Positions 38,438-48,883 of a stretch of DNA of 64,000 nucleotides are shown here, one piece after another. Under the pieces are notes generated by a model, which searched no databases, was not told the origin of the DNA, and worked only from the letters and a program-made list of their open reading frames with translations. The stretch lies in NCBI GenBank assembly GCA_963706785.1, contig CAVPNJ010000007.1, positions 1 to 64,000 of the forward strand. Direction: 5' to 3'. The DNA comes from Pollutimonas sp963706785 (GTDB lineage Bacteria > Pseudomonadota > Gammaproteobacteria > Burkholderiales > Burkholderiaceae_B). How positions within the stretch are numbered: the stretch's first letter is position 1; every line of letters begins with the position of its first letter. A program made the translations under genes and the position numbers.

Positions 38438-41400
38438 TTACTCTTCGGCTGAACCGGCAACTTCGTCGGAAGCAGACTCGTCGTGCGCTTCGGCGACTTC
38501 TGCAGGTGGCGTGTCCTCGAAAGGGTTAGCCATCGCACGTGCGGCTTGACGTTCAGCCGCTTCGTGGGCCTCTTTGTCTTTGCGCGCAATGTGATACGCC
38601 ATACCCGTACCCGCAGGGATAAGGCGGCCGACAATGACGTTTTCCTTCAAACCACGCAGATCGTCACGTTTGCCCATGATCGCAGCTTCGGTCAGGACCC
38701 GTGTGGTTTCCTGGAACGATGCCGCAGAGATGAACGAGTCGGTCGACAGAGAAGCCTTGGTAATGCCCAGCAATACGTTGTCGTATGTGGCTGGTATCTT
38801 GCCTTCGGCTTCCATGCGGTCGTTTTCGTTCAGCATCTCGGAGCGCTCGACCTGCTCGCCCGTAATGAAACTGGTGTCGCCCGCATTCGTAATGTTCACG
38901 CGACGCAGCATCTGACGAACAATCACTTCGATGTGCTTGTCGTTGATCTTTACGCCTTGCAAGCGGTAGACGTCCTGAACTTCGTTAACGACGTAGCTGG
39001 CGAGACGTTCAATACCCTGCAAACGCAGGATGTCGTGCGGATCGGCCGGACCGTCAACAATCATTTCGCCCTTGTTTACCACCTGGCCGTCATGCACGAG
39101 CACCTGCTTTTCTTTCGCAATCAGGAATTCGTGGCTGATGCCGTCCAAATCGGTAATAACCAGACGCTGTTTACCCTTGGTGTCTTTACCGAATGAAACG
39201 GTACCCGTAACGTCAGCAAGCATGCCTGCATCTTTCGGAGAACGCGCTTCGAACAGTTCGGCCACCCGTGGCAGACCGCCGGTAATATCGCGAGTCTTTT
39301 GCGATTCTTGTGGAATACGCGCCAGGACTTCACCGATGGAAACCTGCATGCCGTCACGCACGGTGATCAGTGCGCCAACCGGGAAGGTAATATTTACCGA
39401 GTGGTCCGTACCGGCGATCTTTACCTCGTCGCCCGCTTCGTTGATGAGCTTGATTTGCGGACGCATCATGATCTTGCCGCCGCGTGTCTTGGGCGTAATG
39501 ACCACTAGCGTCGACAGACCGGTTACTTCGTCCAGCTGTCTTGCAACCGTCACGCCCTCTTCGATGTTCTCGAAACGAACTTGACCTGCGTACTCGGACA
39601 CGATTGGACGAGTGAGGGGGTCCCAACTGGCCAGACGCTGGCCGGCCTTGACCACTTCGCTGTCACCCACGGCAATCGTGGCGCCGTACGGAACCTTGTG
39701 ACGTTCACGCTCGCGACGATTGTCATCGAAAATGACGATTTCGCCCGAACGGGAAATTGCGATCCTGTCGCCCTTGGCGTTGGTGACATAGCGCAGACCA
39801 ATGGCAAAACCGATGGTACCTGCCGACTTGGTTTCCACCGAGCTGGCCATGGCGGCACGGGATGCCGCACCACCAATATGGAAGGTACGCATCGTAAGCT
39901 GCGTGCCAGGTTCACCGATAGACTGGGCGGCGATAACGCCGATAGCCTCACCGCGGCTGACCATGGTGCCGCGACCTAGATCGCGACCGTAGCAGTGTGC
40001 GCACAAACCGTGGCGTGTTTCGCAAGTAAGGGGCGTACGCACCTTGACTTCGTCGACGCCCAAATTATCGACGTAATCGACCAAGTCTTCGTCCAGCAGC
40101 GTGCCGGCAGCCAATGCCGTTTCCTGGGTTTCAGGATTGACGATATCGGCAGCAACCACACGGCCCAGGATTCGTTCGCGCAAAGGCTCGATAACCTCAC
40201 CACCTTCGACGATGGCTTTCATCAAGTAGCCACGCGACGTACCGCAATCGGCCATCGTTATGACCAGATCTTGTGTCACGTCTACCAGACGGCGCGTCAG
40301 GTAGCCCGAGTTCGCCGTTTTAAGAGCCGTGTCCGCCAGACCTTTACGTGCCCCGTGAGTGGAAATAAAGTACTGAAGTACGTTAAGACCTTCGCGGAAG
40401 TTCGCGGTGATAGGCGTTTCGATAATCGAACCGTCAGGCTTGGCCATCAGACCGCGCATACCGGCCAGCTGACGAATTTGCGCTGCGGAGCCCCGGGCGC
40501 CGGAGTCAGCCATCATGTAGATGGAGTTGAACGATTCCTGGCGCACTTCTTCGCCATGACGATTGGTCACGGGTTCAGTGGACAGTTGTTCCATCATGGC
40601 CTTGCCGACCTTGTCGCCAGCCTTGCCCCAGATATCGACCACGTTGTTGTAACGCTCTTGCGACGTGACCAGACCCGACGAATACTGTTTGTCGATCTCT
40701 TTGACTTCCTTGGTCGCCTGAGTAAGGATTTCTTCCTTGACAGAGGGGATCAGCATATCGCTCATGGCGATGGAAATACCGCCGCGAGTGGCCAGGCGGA
40801 AGCCCGACTGCATTAGCTTGTCGGCAAAAATTACCGTTGCGCGCAATCCGCAGCGACGAAACGACTGATTGATCAGGCGCGAAATTTCTTTCTTCTTTAG
40901 CGGACGGTTCAAGACCGAAAACGGCAGACCGTGCGGCAAGATTTCAGACAGCAGTGCGCGACCGACTGTGGTCTCGAAACGCTTCAGTATCGGTTGCCAT
41001 TCGCCTTGGGCGTCTTTTTCATACTCGTTCAAACGAACGGTGACGCGACTTTGCAGCTCGACCTCACGGTTGTCATAGGCGCGCTGAACTTCTTCGACGT
41101 CCATGAAGAACAGGCCTTCGCCCTTGCCGTTCGTACGCTCGCGTGTCGTGTAGTAAAGCCCCAGCACGATATCCTGTGACGGCACGATGGACGGTTCGCC
41201 ATTGGCCGGGAAAAGAATATTGTTCGACGCCAGCATCAGCGTGCGGGCTTCGAGTTGGGCTTCGAGCGACAGCGGCACGTGGACGGCCATCTGGTCACCG
41301 TCGAAGTCGGCGTTAAACGCGGCACAAACCAGCGGGTGAAGCTGAATGGCCTTACCTTCGATAAGGACCGGCTCGAACGCTTGAATACCCAAACGGTGCA

Positions 41401-42685
41401 AAGTAGGTGCACGGTTCAGCATAACCGGGTGTTCGCGGATGACCTCTTCGAGGATATCCCAGACCACAGGTTCCTGGGTCTCGACCAGCTTCTTGGCCGC
41501 CTTGATCGTGGTGGCCAGGCCCATCATTTCAAGACGATTGAAAATGAAGGGCTTGAAGAGTTCGAGGGCCATCAACTTGGGCAGACCGCACTGGTGCAGC
41601 TTAAGTTGTGGTCCCACCACGATAACCGAACGACCCGAGTAGTCGACGCGCTTACCCAGCAAGTTCTGACGGAAACGACCGCTCTTGCCTTTGATCATGT
41701 CGGCCAGCGACTTGAGCTGGCGCTTGTTGGCACCAGTCATGGCCTTGCCGCGGCGACCGTTGTCGAGCAACGAATCGACCGATTCCTGCAGCATGCGTTT
41801 CTCGTTACGCAGAATAATATCCGGAGCCTTCAATTCGAGCAGGCGTTTCAGACGATTATTGCGGTTGATGACGCGGCGATACAGGTCGTTAAGATCGGAC
41901 GTTGCGAAACGGCCGCCATCGAGCGGCACCAGCGGACGCAGGTCAGGTGGCAGTACCGGCAGTACTTCCATGACCATCCATTCCGGCTTGATGCCGGATT
42001 TCTGGAAGCCTTCCAAAACTTTCAGGCGTTTGGAAATCTTCTTGATCTTGGCGTCGGACGACGTGGCCTTGAGTTCGGCACGCAGGGTTTCGACATCGCG
42101 GTCGATATCAATGGTGCGCAAGAGTTCGCGCACGGCTTCCGCGCCCATCAGGGCGTGGAAATCGTCGCCGTACTCTTCGGTCTTGGCCAGGAAGTCGTCG
42201 TCTGACATGATCTGCCCGCGCTTGAGCGGGGTCATGCCAGGTTCAATAACGCACCATGCCTCGAAGTACAGTACGCGTTCGATATCGCGCAAGGTCATGT
42301 CGAGCACCATGCCCAGACGCGACGGCAGGCTCTTGAGGAACCAGATGTGCGCTACAGGGCTGGCCAGCTCGATATGGCCCATGCGTTCACGGCGAACCTT
42401 GGCAACGGTAACTTCAACGCCGCACTTTTCGCAGATGACACCGCGGTGCTTAAGACGCTTGTATTTGCCGCATAGGCATTCGTAGTCTTTGATTGGGCCA
42501 AAGATCTTGGCGCAGAACAGGCCATCGCGCTCGGGCTTGAAAGTACGGTAGTTGATGGTTTCAGGCTTGCGAACTTCGCCGTATGACCACGACCGCACTT
42601 TTTCAGGCGACGCGATGCCGATCTTGATGGCATCGAATTGCTCGTCTTGCGAGACTTGTTTAAACAGATCGAGTAGCGCTTTCAT
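38438..42685 (-). CDS. rpoC: DNA-directed RNA polymerase subunit beta'
   Basis: This is the largest core subunit, holding the catalytic Mg. It has 1415 residues. The N-terminal zinc site uses Cys70, 72, 85 and 88 (CLCGKYKRLKHRGVICEKC). The active-site NADFDGDQMAVHVPL lies near residue 460. A second zinc cluster, CGTSRGYL...CETRHGLCAHCYGRD, lies near residues 810-900. The start overlaps the rpoB stop (TAATG), so translation is coupled. The C-terminus is Ala/Glu-rich. Confidence 0.99.
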   Translation of the reverse strand: MKALLDLFKQVSQDEQFDAIKIGIASPEKVRSWSYGEVRKPETINYRTFKPERDGLFCAKIFGPIKDYECLCGKYKRLKHRGVICEKCGVEVTVAKVRRERMGHIELASPVAHIWFLKSLPSRLGMVLDMTLRDIERVLYFEAWCVIEPGMTPLKRGQIMSDDDFLAKTEEYGDDFHALMGAEAVRELLRTIDIDRDVETLRAELKATSSDAKIKKISKRLKVLEGFQKSGIKPEWMVMEVLPVLPPDLRPLVPLDGGRFATSDLNDLYRRVINRNNRLKRLLELKAPDIILRNEKRMLQESVDSLLDNGRRGKAMTGANKRQLKSLADMIKGKSGRFRQNLLGKRVDYSGRSVIVVGPQLKLHQCGLPKLMALELFKPFIFNRLEMMGLATTIKAAKKLVETQEPVVWDILEEVIREHPVMLNRAPTLHRLGIQAFEPVLIEGKAIQLHPLVCAAFNADFDGDQMAVHVPLSLEAQLEARTLMLASNNILFPANGEPSIVPSQDIVLGLYYTTRERTNGKGEGLFFMDVEEVQRAYDNREVELQSRVTVRLNEYEKDAQGEWQPILKRFETTVGRALLSEILPHGLPFSVLNRPLKKKEISRLINQSFRRCGLRATVIFADKLMQSGFRLATRGGISIAMSDMLIPSVKEEILTQATKEVKEIDKQYSSGLVTSQERYNNVVDIWGKAGDKVGKAMMEQLSTEPVTNRHGEEVRQESFNSIYMMADSGARGSAAQIRQLAGMRGLMAKPDGSIIETPITANFREGLNVLQYFISTHGARKGLADTALKTANSGYLTRRLVDVTQDLVITMADCGTSRGYLMKAIVEGGEVIEPLRERILGRVVAADIVNPETQETALAAGTLLDEDLVDYVDNLGVDEVKVRTPLTCETRHGLCAHCYGRDLGRGTMVSRGEAIGVIAAQSIGEPGTQLTMRTFHIGGAASRAAMASSVETKSAGTIGFAIGLRYVTNAKGDRIAISRSGEIVIFDDNRRERERHKVPYGATIAVGDSEVVKAGQRLASWDPLTRPIVSEYAGQVRFENIEEGVTVARQLDEVTGLSTLVVITPKTRGGKIMMRPQIKLINEAGDEVKIAGTDHSVNITFPVGALITVRDGMQVSIGEVLARIPQESQKTRDITGGLPRVAELFEARSPKDAGMLADVTGTVSFGKDTKGKQRLVITDLDGISHEFLIAKEKQVLVHDGQVVNKGEMIVDGPADPHDILRLQGIERLASYVVNEVQDVYRLQGVKINDKHIEVIVRQMLRRVNITNAGDTSFITGEQVERSEMLNENDRMEAEGKIPATYDNVLLGITKASLSTDSFISAASFQETTRVLTEAAIMGKRDDLRGLKENVIVGRLIPAGTGMAYHIARKDKEAHEAAERQAARAMANPFEDTPPAEVAEAHDESASDEVAGSAEE

Positions 42686-45600
42686 TATTTACGCTCCAAA
42701 TCCATGTCCAGGGACAGGGATCTAATTTCTTTGACCAGCACGTTAAACGACTCTGGCATCCCGGCGTCGATGACGTGGTCGCCCTTGACGATGTTCTCGT
42801 ACACTTTGGTCCGGCCTGCAATATCGTCAGACTTGACGGTAAGCATTTCCTGCAATGTATACGCAGCACCGTAAGCTTCGAGCGCCCACACTTCCATTTC
42901 CCCGAAACGCTGTCCACCGAACTGGGCTTTACCGCCCAATGGCTGTTGCGTAACCAACGAATATGGACCAGTAGAACGCGCATGCATCTTGTCGTCAACC
43001 AGGTGATGCAGTTTCAGGTAGTGCATGTATCCGATCGTAACCGGACGTTCGAACTGCTCACCAGTGCGGCCGTCGACCAGCCATGCTTGCGTACGGGTAT
43101 CCGTGAGCTTGAGGCGTTCGGCAATGTCGTCCGGATACGCCAGTTCAAGCATCTTGGTGATCTCGCTTTCGGTCGCACCGTCGAAGACCGGCGTTGCCAG
43201 CGGCACACCGTTCTTCAGGTTATTGGCCATTTCGACGACTTCATCGTCGCTGAGTTCACTGATGCGGGAAGTGGCGCCCGTGCTGTTATAGACTTTCTCG
43301 AGATAGCTGCGAATATCCTTGATCTGGACATTCTTTTCGCTTTCGAGCATGTCGGCGATGCGATATCCCACGCCTTTGGCAGCCCAGCCCAAATGCACTT
43401 CCAGCACCTGACCCACGTTCATCCGCGAAGGAACGCCCAGAGGGTTCAAGACGATGTCAGCAGGGGTACCGTCGGCCATGTGCGGCATGTCTTCGATCGG
43501 GGTAATGCGCGAGACAACACCCTTGTTACCGTGACGGCCGGCCATCTTGTCACCTGGCTGCAAGCGGCGCTTGACGGCAAGGTAGACCTTGATCATCTTA
43601 AGCACGCCAGGAGGCAGTTCATCGCCCTGAGTCAGTTTCTTGCGCTTCTCTTCAAAGGCCAGATCGAACTCGTGACGCTTCTGCTCTACCGATTCCTTGG
43701 CCTGTTCAAGTACCAAAGCGTGGGCTTCGTCGGACAAGCGTATGTCAAACCACTGCCAGCGATCCAGGTCTGTCAGATATTCAGTCGTTAGTGCAGCGCC
43801 CTTCGCCAGCTTGCGTGGACCACCATTGACCGTTTTGCCGACCAGGAACTTGCCGATACGATCGAAGGTATCGTTTTCCACAATACGCAACTGATCGTTC
43901 AAGTCTTGGCGATAACGGCGCAGCTCGTCGTCAATAATCGACTGAGCGCGTTTATCGCGTTCGATCCCTTCGCGGGTAAAGACCTGTACGTCAATGACAG
44001 TGCCGACCATGCCGGACGGCACGCGCAGCGATGTGTCTTTAACGTCGGAAGCCTTCTCACCGAAAATGGCGCGAAGCAGCTTTTCTTCTGGAGTGAGCTG
44101 AGTCTCGCCTTTTGGCGTGACCTTGCCGACCAACACGTCATCGGCACGCACTTCAGCGCCGATATGAACGATGCCGGAATCGTCCAGACGATTCAGCTGA
44201 GTTTCAGCCAAGTTGCTGATGTCGCGTGTAATTTCTTCAGCGCCCAGCTTGGTATCGCGCGCAACCACCGTCAGTTCTTCGATGTGAATCGAAGTGTATC
44301 GGTCGTCGGCCACGATCTTCTCGGATATCAGAATCGAGTCCTCGAAGTTGTAACCGTTCCAGGGCATAAATGCGATAAGCATGTTCTGGCCCAGCGCGAG
44401 TTCGCCCAGATCAGTCGACGCACCGTCGGCCAACACGTCGCCACGCGCCACGTGATCGCCACGCTTGACGATAGGACGCTGGTTGATGTTCGTGTTCTGG
44501 TTGGAACGTGTGTACTTGATCAGGTTGTAGATATCTACACCGACCTGGCCCGCGATGTCTTCTTCGTCGTTGACGCGAATCACCACGCGCTCGGCGTCAA
44601 CGTGATCAACTATACCGCCCCGAATCGCCTGCACGGTTGTACCGGAGTCGACCGCAACAGTGCGCTCGATACCCGTACCGACCAAAGGTTTCTCCGGACG
44701 CAAGCAAGGAACCGCCTGACGCTGCATGTTGGCGCCCATCAGTGCCCGGTTGGCGTCATCGTGCTCGAGGAACGGAATCAACGATGCCGCTACGGAGACG
44801 ATCTGCGATGGCGCGACGTCCATGTAGTGCACGTTGGACGGAGCCGTCATGATGGTTTCGCCAGCTTCGCGGCACGCTACCAGTTCGTCTGCGAATCGGC
44901 CTTCTTCGTTAAGCTCGGCGTTAGCCTGGGCAATAACGTAGTGGCTTTCTTCGATAGCCGACAGATAGTCGATCTGCTCACTGACCTTGCCGTCAATAAT
45001 CTTGCGGTAAGGCGTTTCCAGGAAGCCGTACTCGTTCAGACGAGCATACAGCGCCATGGAGTTGATCAGGCCGATGTTCGGACCTTCCGGTGTTTCGATC
45101 GGGCAGACACGACCGTAGTGGGTCGGGTGCACGTCTCGTACTTCGAAGCCCGCGCGTTCGCGAGTCAGACCGCCAGGCCCCAAAGCCGAAACCCGACGCT
45201 TGTGCGTGATTTCGGACAGCGGGTTGGTTTGGTCCATAAACTGCGACAATTGACTTGAACCGAAGAATTCCTTGATGGCAGCCGAGATAGGCTTGGAATT
45301 GATCAGATCGTGCGGCATTAGGTTTTCGGTCTCGGCTTGGCCCAGACGCTCTTTAACCGCACGCTCGACGCGGACCAGTCCGGCACGGAATTGGTTTTCG
45401 GCCAATTCGCCTACACAACGCACACGACGATTGCCCAAGTGATCGATATCATCGATCTGGCCACGACCGTTACGAAGCTCAACCAGAACCATGATGGTTT
45501 CCAGGATGTCTTCGTTGGTCAGTGTCATGGGGCCGGTGATATCTTCACCGTGGCCCAGGCGGCTGTTGACCTTCATACGGCCTACACGCGACAGGTCGTA

Positions 45601-46797
45601 CGCATCTTCGCTGTAGAACAGACGCTGGAACAACGCTTCGACGGCATCCTCGGTAGGAGGCTCACCGGGGCGCATCATACGATAGATGGCAACGCGGGCA
45701 GCCATTTGATCGGCCGTTTCATCGGTACGCAGTGTTTGCGAGATATATCCGCCGCGGTCCAGATCGTTGATGTACAGCGTCTGGATTTCGCGGACATTGG
45801 CAGCGCGCAGATCAGCCAAAGTCGATTCGGTGATTTCGTCGTTGGCGTTCGCGATGACTTCGCCCGTTTCGGCGCTGATCACACCCTTGGCAAGCACGCG
45901 GCCCAGAAGGAAGTCTTCGGGCACGGAAACCCGCTCGACCTTGGCAGCAGCCAAGTCGCGCAGATGTTTCGCATTGATGCGCTTGTCTTTTTCGACGATG
46001 ACCTTGCCTTCACGATCGGTGATGTCAAAGTGCGCAACGTCGCCCTTCCAACGCTCGGCGACGAATTCCAACGTGCCGCCTTCTTTATGGATCTCGAAAT
46101 TGTCGAAATCAGAGAAGTACGCCAGGATGGCTTCGGGGGTCATCCCGATGGCCTTTAGCAGTATGGTGACGGGCATTTTGCGACGACGGTCGACACGGAA
46201 GAACAGAATGTCCTTAGGGTCGAACTCGAAGTCCAGCCAGGAACCACGGTAGGGAATTACGCGTGCAGAAAACAGCAATTTGCCCGAGCTATGCGTTTTA
46301 CCGCGATCATGCTCGAAGAACACACCGGGCGACCGGTGCAATTGGGAAACGATAACGCGTTCTGTACCATTAATTACAAAGGAGCCCGTATTGGTCATGA
46401 GCGGAATTTCGCCCATGTATACTTCCTGCTCTTTCACTTCCTTTACGGTAGGCTTGCTTACTTCGCGATCCAGAAGGACCAGGCGCACTTTCGCACGCAA
46501 CGGAGAAGCATAAGTCAAACCGCGAAGTTGACATTCTTTGACGTCAAATACAGGTTCGCCAAGCACGTAGCTGACGAACTCAAGTCGTGCCATCTGATTA
46601 TGGCTGACGATTGGGAAGATCGAACTGAAAGCCGCTTGTAGGCCTTCATCTTTGCGTTTGGAAGGTGTAGTATCCGCCTGCAGAAATGTTTTAAATGATT
46701 GCAGTTGAGTCGCCAAAAGGTAAGGGACGTCCTGGACGTCTTCACGCTTGGCGAAGCTCTTGCGTATGCGCTTTTTTTCGGTGAACGAATAAGGCAT
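42685..46797 (-). CDS. rpoB: DNA-directed RNA polymerase subunit beta
   Basis: This is the second-largest core subunit. It has 1370 residues from the ATG at 46797, which begins MPYSFTEKKRIRKSFAKR as in Burkholderiales homologues. The rifampicin region FFGSSQLSQFMDQTNPLSEITHKRRVSALGPGG lies near residues 510-540 with all sensitive-type residues present. The conserved GDKMAGRHGNKG motif near residue 1085 is also intact. Confidence 0.99.
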   Translation of the reverse strand: MPYSFTEKKRIRKSFAKREDVQDVPYLLATQLQSFKTFLQADTTPSKRKDEGLQAAFSSIFPIVSHNQMARLEFVSYVLGEPVFDVKECQLRGLTYASPLRAKVRLVLLDREVSKPTVKEVKEQEVYMGEIPLMTNTGSFVINGTERVIVSQLHRSPGVFFEHDRGKTHSSGKLLFSARVIPYRGSWLDFEFDPKDILFFRVDRRRKMPVTILLKAIGMTPEAILAYFSDFDNFEIHKEGGTLEFVAERWKGDVAHFDITDREGKVIVEKDKRINAKHLRDLAAAKVERVSVPEDFLLGRVLAKGVISAETGEVIANANDEITESTLADLRAANVREIQTLYINDLDRGGYISQTLRTDETADQMAARVAIYRMMRPGEPPTEDAVEALFQRLFYSEDAYDLSRVGRMKVNSRLGHGEDITGPMTLTNEDILETIMVLVELRNGRGQIDDIDHLGNRRVRCVGELAENQFRAGLVRVERAVKERLGQAETENLMPHDLINSKPISAAIKEFFGSSQLSQFMDQTNPLSEITHKRRVSALGPGGLTRERAGFEVRDVHPTHYGRVCPIETPEGPNIGLINSMALYARLNEYGFLETPYRKIIDGKVSEQIDYLSAIEESHYVIAQANAELNEEGRFADELVACREAGETIMTAPSNVHYMDVAPSQIVSVAASLIPFLEHDDANRALMGANMQRQAVPCLRPEKPLVGTGIERTVAVDSGTTVQAIRGGIVDHVDAERVVIRVNDEEDIAGQVGVDIYNLIKYTRSNQNTNINQRPIVKRGDHVARGDVLADGASTDLGELALGQNMLIAFMPWNGYNFEDSILISEKIVADDRYTSIHIEELTVVARDTKLGAEEITRDISNLAETQLNRLDDSGIVHIGAEVRADDVLVGKVTPKGETQLTPEEKLLRAIFGEKASDVKDTSLRVPSGMVGTVIDVQVFTREGIERDKRAQSIIDDELRRYRQDLNDQLRIVENDTFDRIGKFLVGKTVNGGPRKLAKGAALTTEYLTDLDRWQWFDIRLSDEAHALVLEQAKESVEQKRHEFDLAFEEKRKKLTQGDELPPGVLKMIKVYLAVKRRLQPGDKMAGRHGNKGVVSRITPIEDMPHMADGTPADIVLNPLGVPSRMNVGQVLEVHLGWAAKGVGYRIADMLESEKNVQIKDIRSYLEKVYNSTGATSRISELSDDEVVEMANNLKNGVPLATPVFDGATESEITKMLELAYPDDIAERLKLTDTRTQAWLVDGRTGEQFERPVTIGYMHYLKLHHLVDDKMHARSTGPYSLVTQQPLGGKAQFGGQRFGEMEVWALEAYGAAYTLQEMLTVKSDDIAGRTKVYENIVKGDHVIDAGMPESFNVLVKEIRSLSLDMDLERK

Positions 46798-46853
46798 GAG
46801 CACTCCGACTCGAGGGTTACATGGGCCGTCAACCACGGCCCTGGTTTACGACT

Positions 46854-46904
46854 CCAGAAAACCCGATTCCGGCAAAATACAGACCTGAATCACGGGTTTT
46901 CTGG
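46854..46904 (-). other. 12-bp stem-loop in the rplL-rpoB spacer
   Basis: Perfect arms CCAGAAAACCCG and CGGGTTTTCTGG are 27 bases apart, downstream of the candidate attenuator on the transcript. The extended double-stranded stem resembles the position of the RNase III site between rplL and rpoB in E. coli. The role is inferred from position. Confidence 0.6.
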
Positions 46905-46910
46905 AAACGC

Positions 46911-46943
46911 AAAAGCCCGGGAAGGCCTTGGCGCTTCCCGGGC
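46911..46943 (-). terminator. rplL-rpoB attenuator
   Basis: On the minus strand GCCCGGGAAG, a 9-base loop and CTTCCCGGGC are followed by TTTTGCGTTT. It sits 15 bases after the rplL stop. The interrupted T-run suggests partial termination, as in the E. coli L12-beta attenuator, to make fewer rpoBC than ribosomal messages. Confidence 0.75.
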
Positions 46944-46957
46944 AAGCGAAAACCGAC

Positions 46958-47332
46958 TTATTTAAGTTCGGCTTTAGCGCCAGCTTCTTCAAGCTTCTTC
47001 TTGGCAGCTTCTGCATCTGCTTTCGACAGGCTTTCTTTAACAGGCTTTGGTGCAGCGTCAACCAAGTCCTTAGCTTCTTTCAAGCCAAGGCCAGTGATTT
47101 CACGTACGGCTTTAATGACGCTAACTTTGTTTGCGCCGATTTCAGCCAATACCAATGTGAACTCTGTTTGCTCTTCTGCAGCGGCAGCGCCAGCAGCAGG
47201 AGCAGCAACAGCGACAGCGGCGGCAGCAGCCGACACGCCAAATTTATCTTCCATTTCCTTGATCAGCTCGGACAATTCGAGCACGGTCATGCTAGCGATA
47301 GCGTCAAGGATTTCAGCTTTGCTTAATGCCAT
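46958..47332 (-). CDS. rplL: 50S ribosomal protein L7/L12
   Basis: This forms the flexible stalk that recruits translation factors. It has 124 residues from the ATG at 47332. An N-terminal dimerisation helix (ALSKAEILDAIASMTVLELSEL) is followed by an Ala-rich hinge (about residues 36-60) and the C-terminal GLGLKEAKDLVDAAPKPVKESLSKADAE domain. It follows rplJ with a short gap. Confidence 0.98.
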   Translation of the reverse strand: MALSKAEILDAIASMTVLELSELIKEMEDKFGVSAAAAAVAVAAPAAGAAAAEEQTEFTLVLAEIGANKVSVIKAVREITGLGLKEAKDLVDAAPKPVKESLSKADAEAAKKKLEEAGAKAELK

Positions 47333-47404
47333 TTTAAAAAACTCCAAATATTGAAAATGCCAGGGTTGGGTGTCGCTCGGTTCGACGAAATCCGAAGGGT
47401 CTGC

Positions 47405-47929
47405 TTATGCAGTTTCCTTCTGATCGCGCACAGCCGCGAGGCCGCGTACGAACTTGGTAGGAACTTCGTTGAGCGTACGCACAAATTGCGTGACAGGGGC
47501 TTGCATCGTACCCATAAGTTTCGAGATCAACTCGTCGCGCGACGGCATTGTGGCCAGGGCCTTCACACCATCTTGGCTCAAGACGTTATTGGGCAATGCC
47601 CCGCCTTTGATAACCAGCTTGTCATTGGTCTTTGCGAAACCGGCAAGTACTTTTGCCGCCGAGACCGGATCAGTGCTAACCGCATAGATTAGCGGACCGG
47701 TCAACTGTGCAGAGAGTTCCTCGAAAGGAGTGCCTGCAACAGCACGACGGACCAGCGTGTTTTTCAGGACACGCAGATACACACCCGACTCACGCGCAGT
47801 TTTGCGCAATACGGTAACAGAGGCGACGTCCAGACCACGGTACTCAGCGATAATGATCGATTGAGCCTTTGCAACTTTTGCAGTGACTTCCTCGATGACT
47901 ACCGCTTTCTCTTGACGATTGAGACTCAC
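47405..47929 (-). CDS. rplJ: 50S ribosomal protein L10
   Basis: L10 anchors L7/L12 at the stalk base and, with L12, represses its own operon in E. coli. It has 174 residues and a GTG start at 47929 (VSLNRQEKAVVIEEV), as the upstream frame has no L10 similarity. SIIIAEYRGLDVASVTVLRK is the family signature. A 257-base leader precedes it. Confidence 0.96.
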   Translation of the reverse strand: MSLNRQEKAVVIEEVTAKVAKAQSIIIAEYRGLDVASVTVLRKTARESGVYLRVLKNTLVRRAVAGTPFEELSAQLTGPLIYAVSTDPVSAAKVLAGFAKTNDKLVIKGGALPNNVLSQDGVKALATMPSRDELISKLMGTMQAPVTQFVRTLNEVPTKFVRGLAAVRDQKETA

Positions 47930-48186
47930 GGTTTGAACACTCCATCTAAAGACGCATGGGAGGGTCCCTTGCGTCAACCGAATGCGGCGCACCTGGTCGA
48001 GTTCTTTAAAAAAACAAGAATTCTTCCATGGGCGCCGTCTGCGCTGGACTCAGTCTGTAAACAGTCTGAAATTAAGCTCTGCCGATTTCGTACGAATACG
48101 TGTCACGGCGTTGCTCCAGCGGTCTTTGACAGCAATGTCTGGCGAACCCAGACACAGCCCAAAGTTCTTTTTTCCTGCGGCTTTTA
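47930..48186 (-). promoter_or_regulatory. rplJ leader
   Basis: The 257-base spacer between rplA and rplJ has no gene and is unusually long for this cluster. In E. coli the equivalent spacer carries the rplJL promoter and the L10-binding leader. The length and place suggest the same role here. The L10 site was not folded. Confidence 0.5.
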
Positions 48187-48882
48187 TCAAGCCGTCAGGG
48201 AAGCTATTTCTACGCGAGCACCGCCGCCCATTGTGGACGATACGGCTACTTTACGCAGATACACACCTTTTGCTGCAGTCGGACGCGCCTTGCTCAGGGC
48301 GTCGACCAGAGCGGTCAGGTTGGATTGCAACTGTTCTACGCCAAACGAGGCGCGACCGATCGTGGCGTGGATAATGCCGGCCTTGTCGGTACGGTACTGC
48401 ACTTGACCTGCCTTGGCATTCTTGACGGCGGTAACGACGTCAGGAGTCACGGTGCCAACCTTGGGGTTAGGCATCAGACCGCGAGGACCAAGAATTTGAC
48501 CCAAGGCGCCAACAACGCGCATGGTGTCTGGCGAAGCGATGACCACGTCGAAATCCATCTGACCAGCCTTGATGGACTCTGCCAGGTCGTCCAGACCGAC
48601 GATATCGGCGCCGGCTGCTTTAGCGGCCTCGGCTTTCTCGCCTTGCGCAAATACGGCAACACGTACGGGCTTTCCGGTACCGGCGGGCAGTACAACCGAA
48701 CCACGAACAAGTTGGTCGGACTTTTTAGGGTCGATCCCTAATTGCACAGCCACGTCGATGGATTCATTGAATTTAGCCGTAGCCGTTTCTTTGACCAGCG
48801 CGAGTGCTTCAGCGACAGGATAGAATTTATTACGATCAATCTTGGCAGCAATAGCGGCTGCACGTTTGTTCAGCTTAGCCAT
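48187..48882 (-). CDS. rplA: 50S ribosomal protein L1
   Basis: L1 forms the mobile L1 stalk and represses rplKA in E. coli. It has 231 residues from the ATG at 48882 (MAKLNKRAAAIAAKIDRN). The family signature is in LGPRGLMPNPKVGTVT. The ATG is one base from the rplK stop, so translation is linked. Confidence 0.98.
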   Translation of the reverse strand: MAKLNKRAAAIAAKIDRNKFYPVAEALALVKETATAKFNESIDVAVQLGIDPKKSDQLVRGSVVLPAGTGKPVRVAVFAQGEKAEAAKAAGADIVGLDDLAESIKAGQMDFDVVIASPDTMRVVGALGQILGPRGLMPNPKVGTVTPDVVTAVKNAKAGQVQYRTDKAGIIHATIGRASFGVEQLQSNLTALVDALSKARPTAAKGVYLRKVAVSSTMGGGARVEIASLTA

Positions 48883-48883
48883 A

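Noticed and set aside
43906..45258. 450-codon open frame on the plus strand inside rpoB
   Set aside because: It is fully antisense to rpoB, has no recognisable domains, and arises from the codon bias of the real gene.
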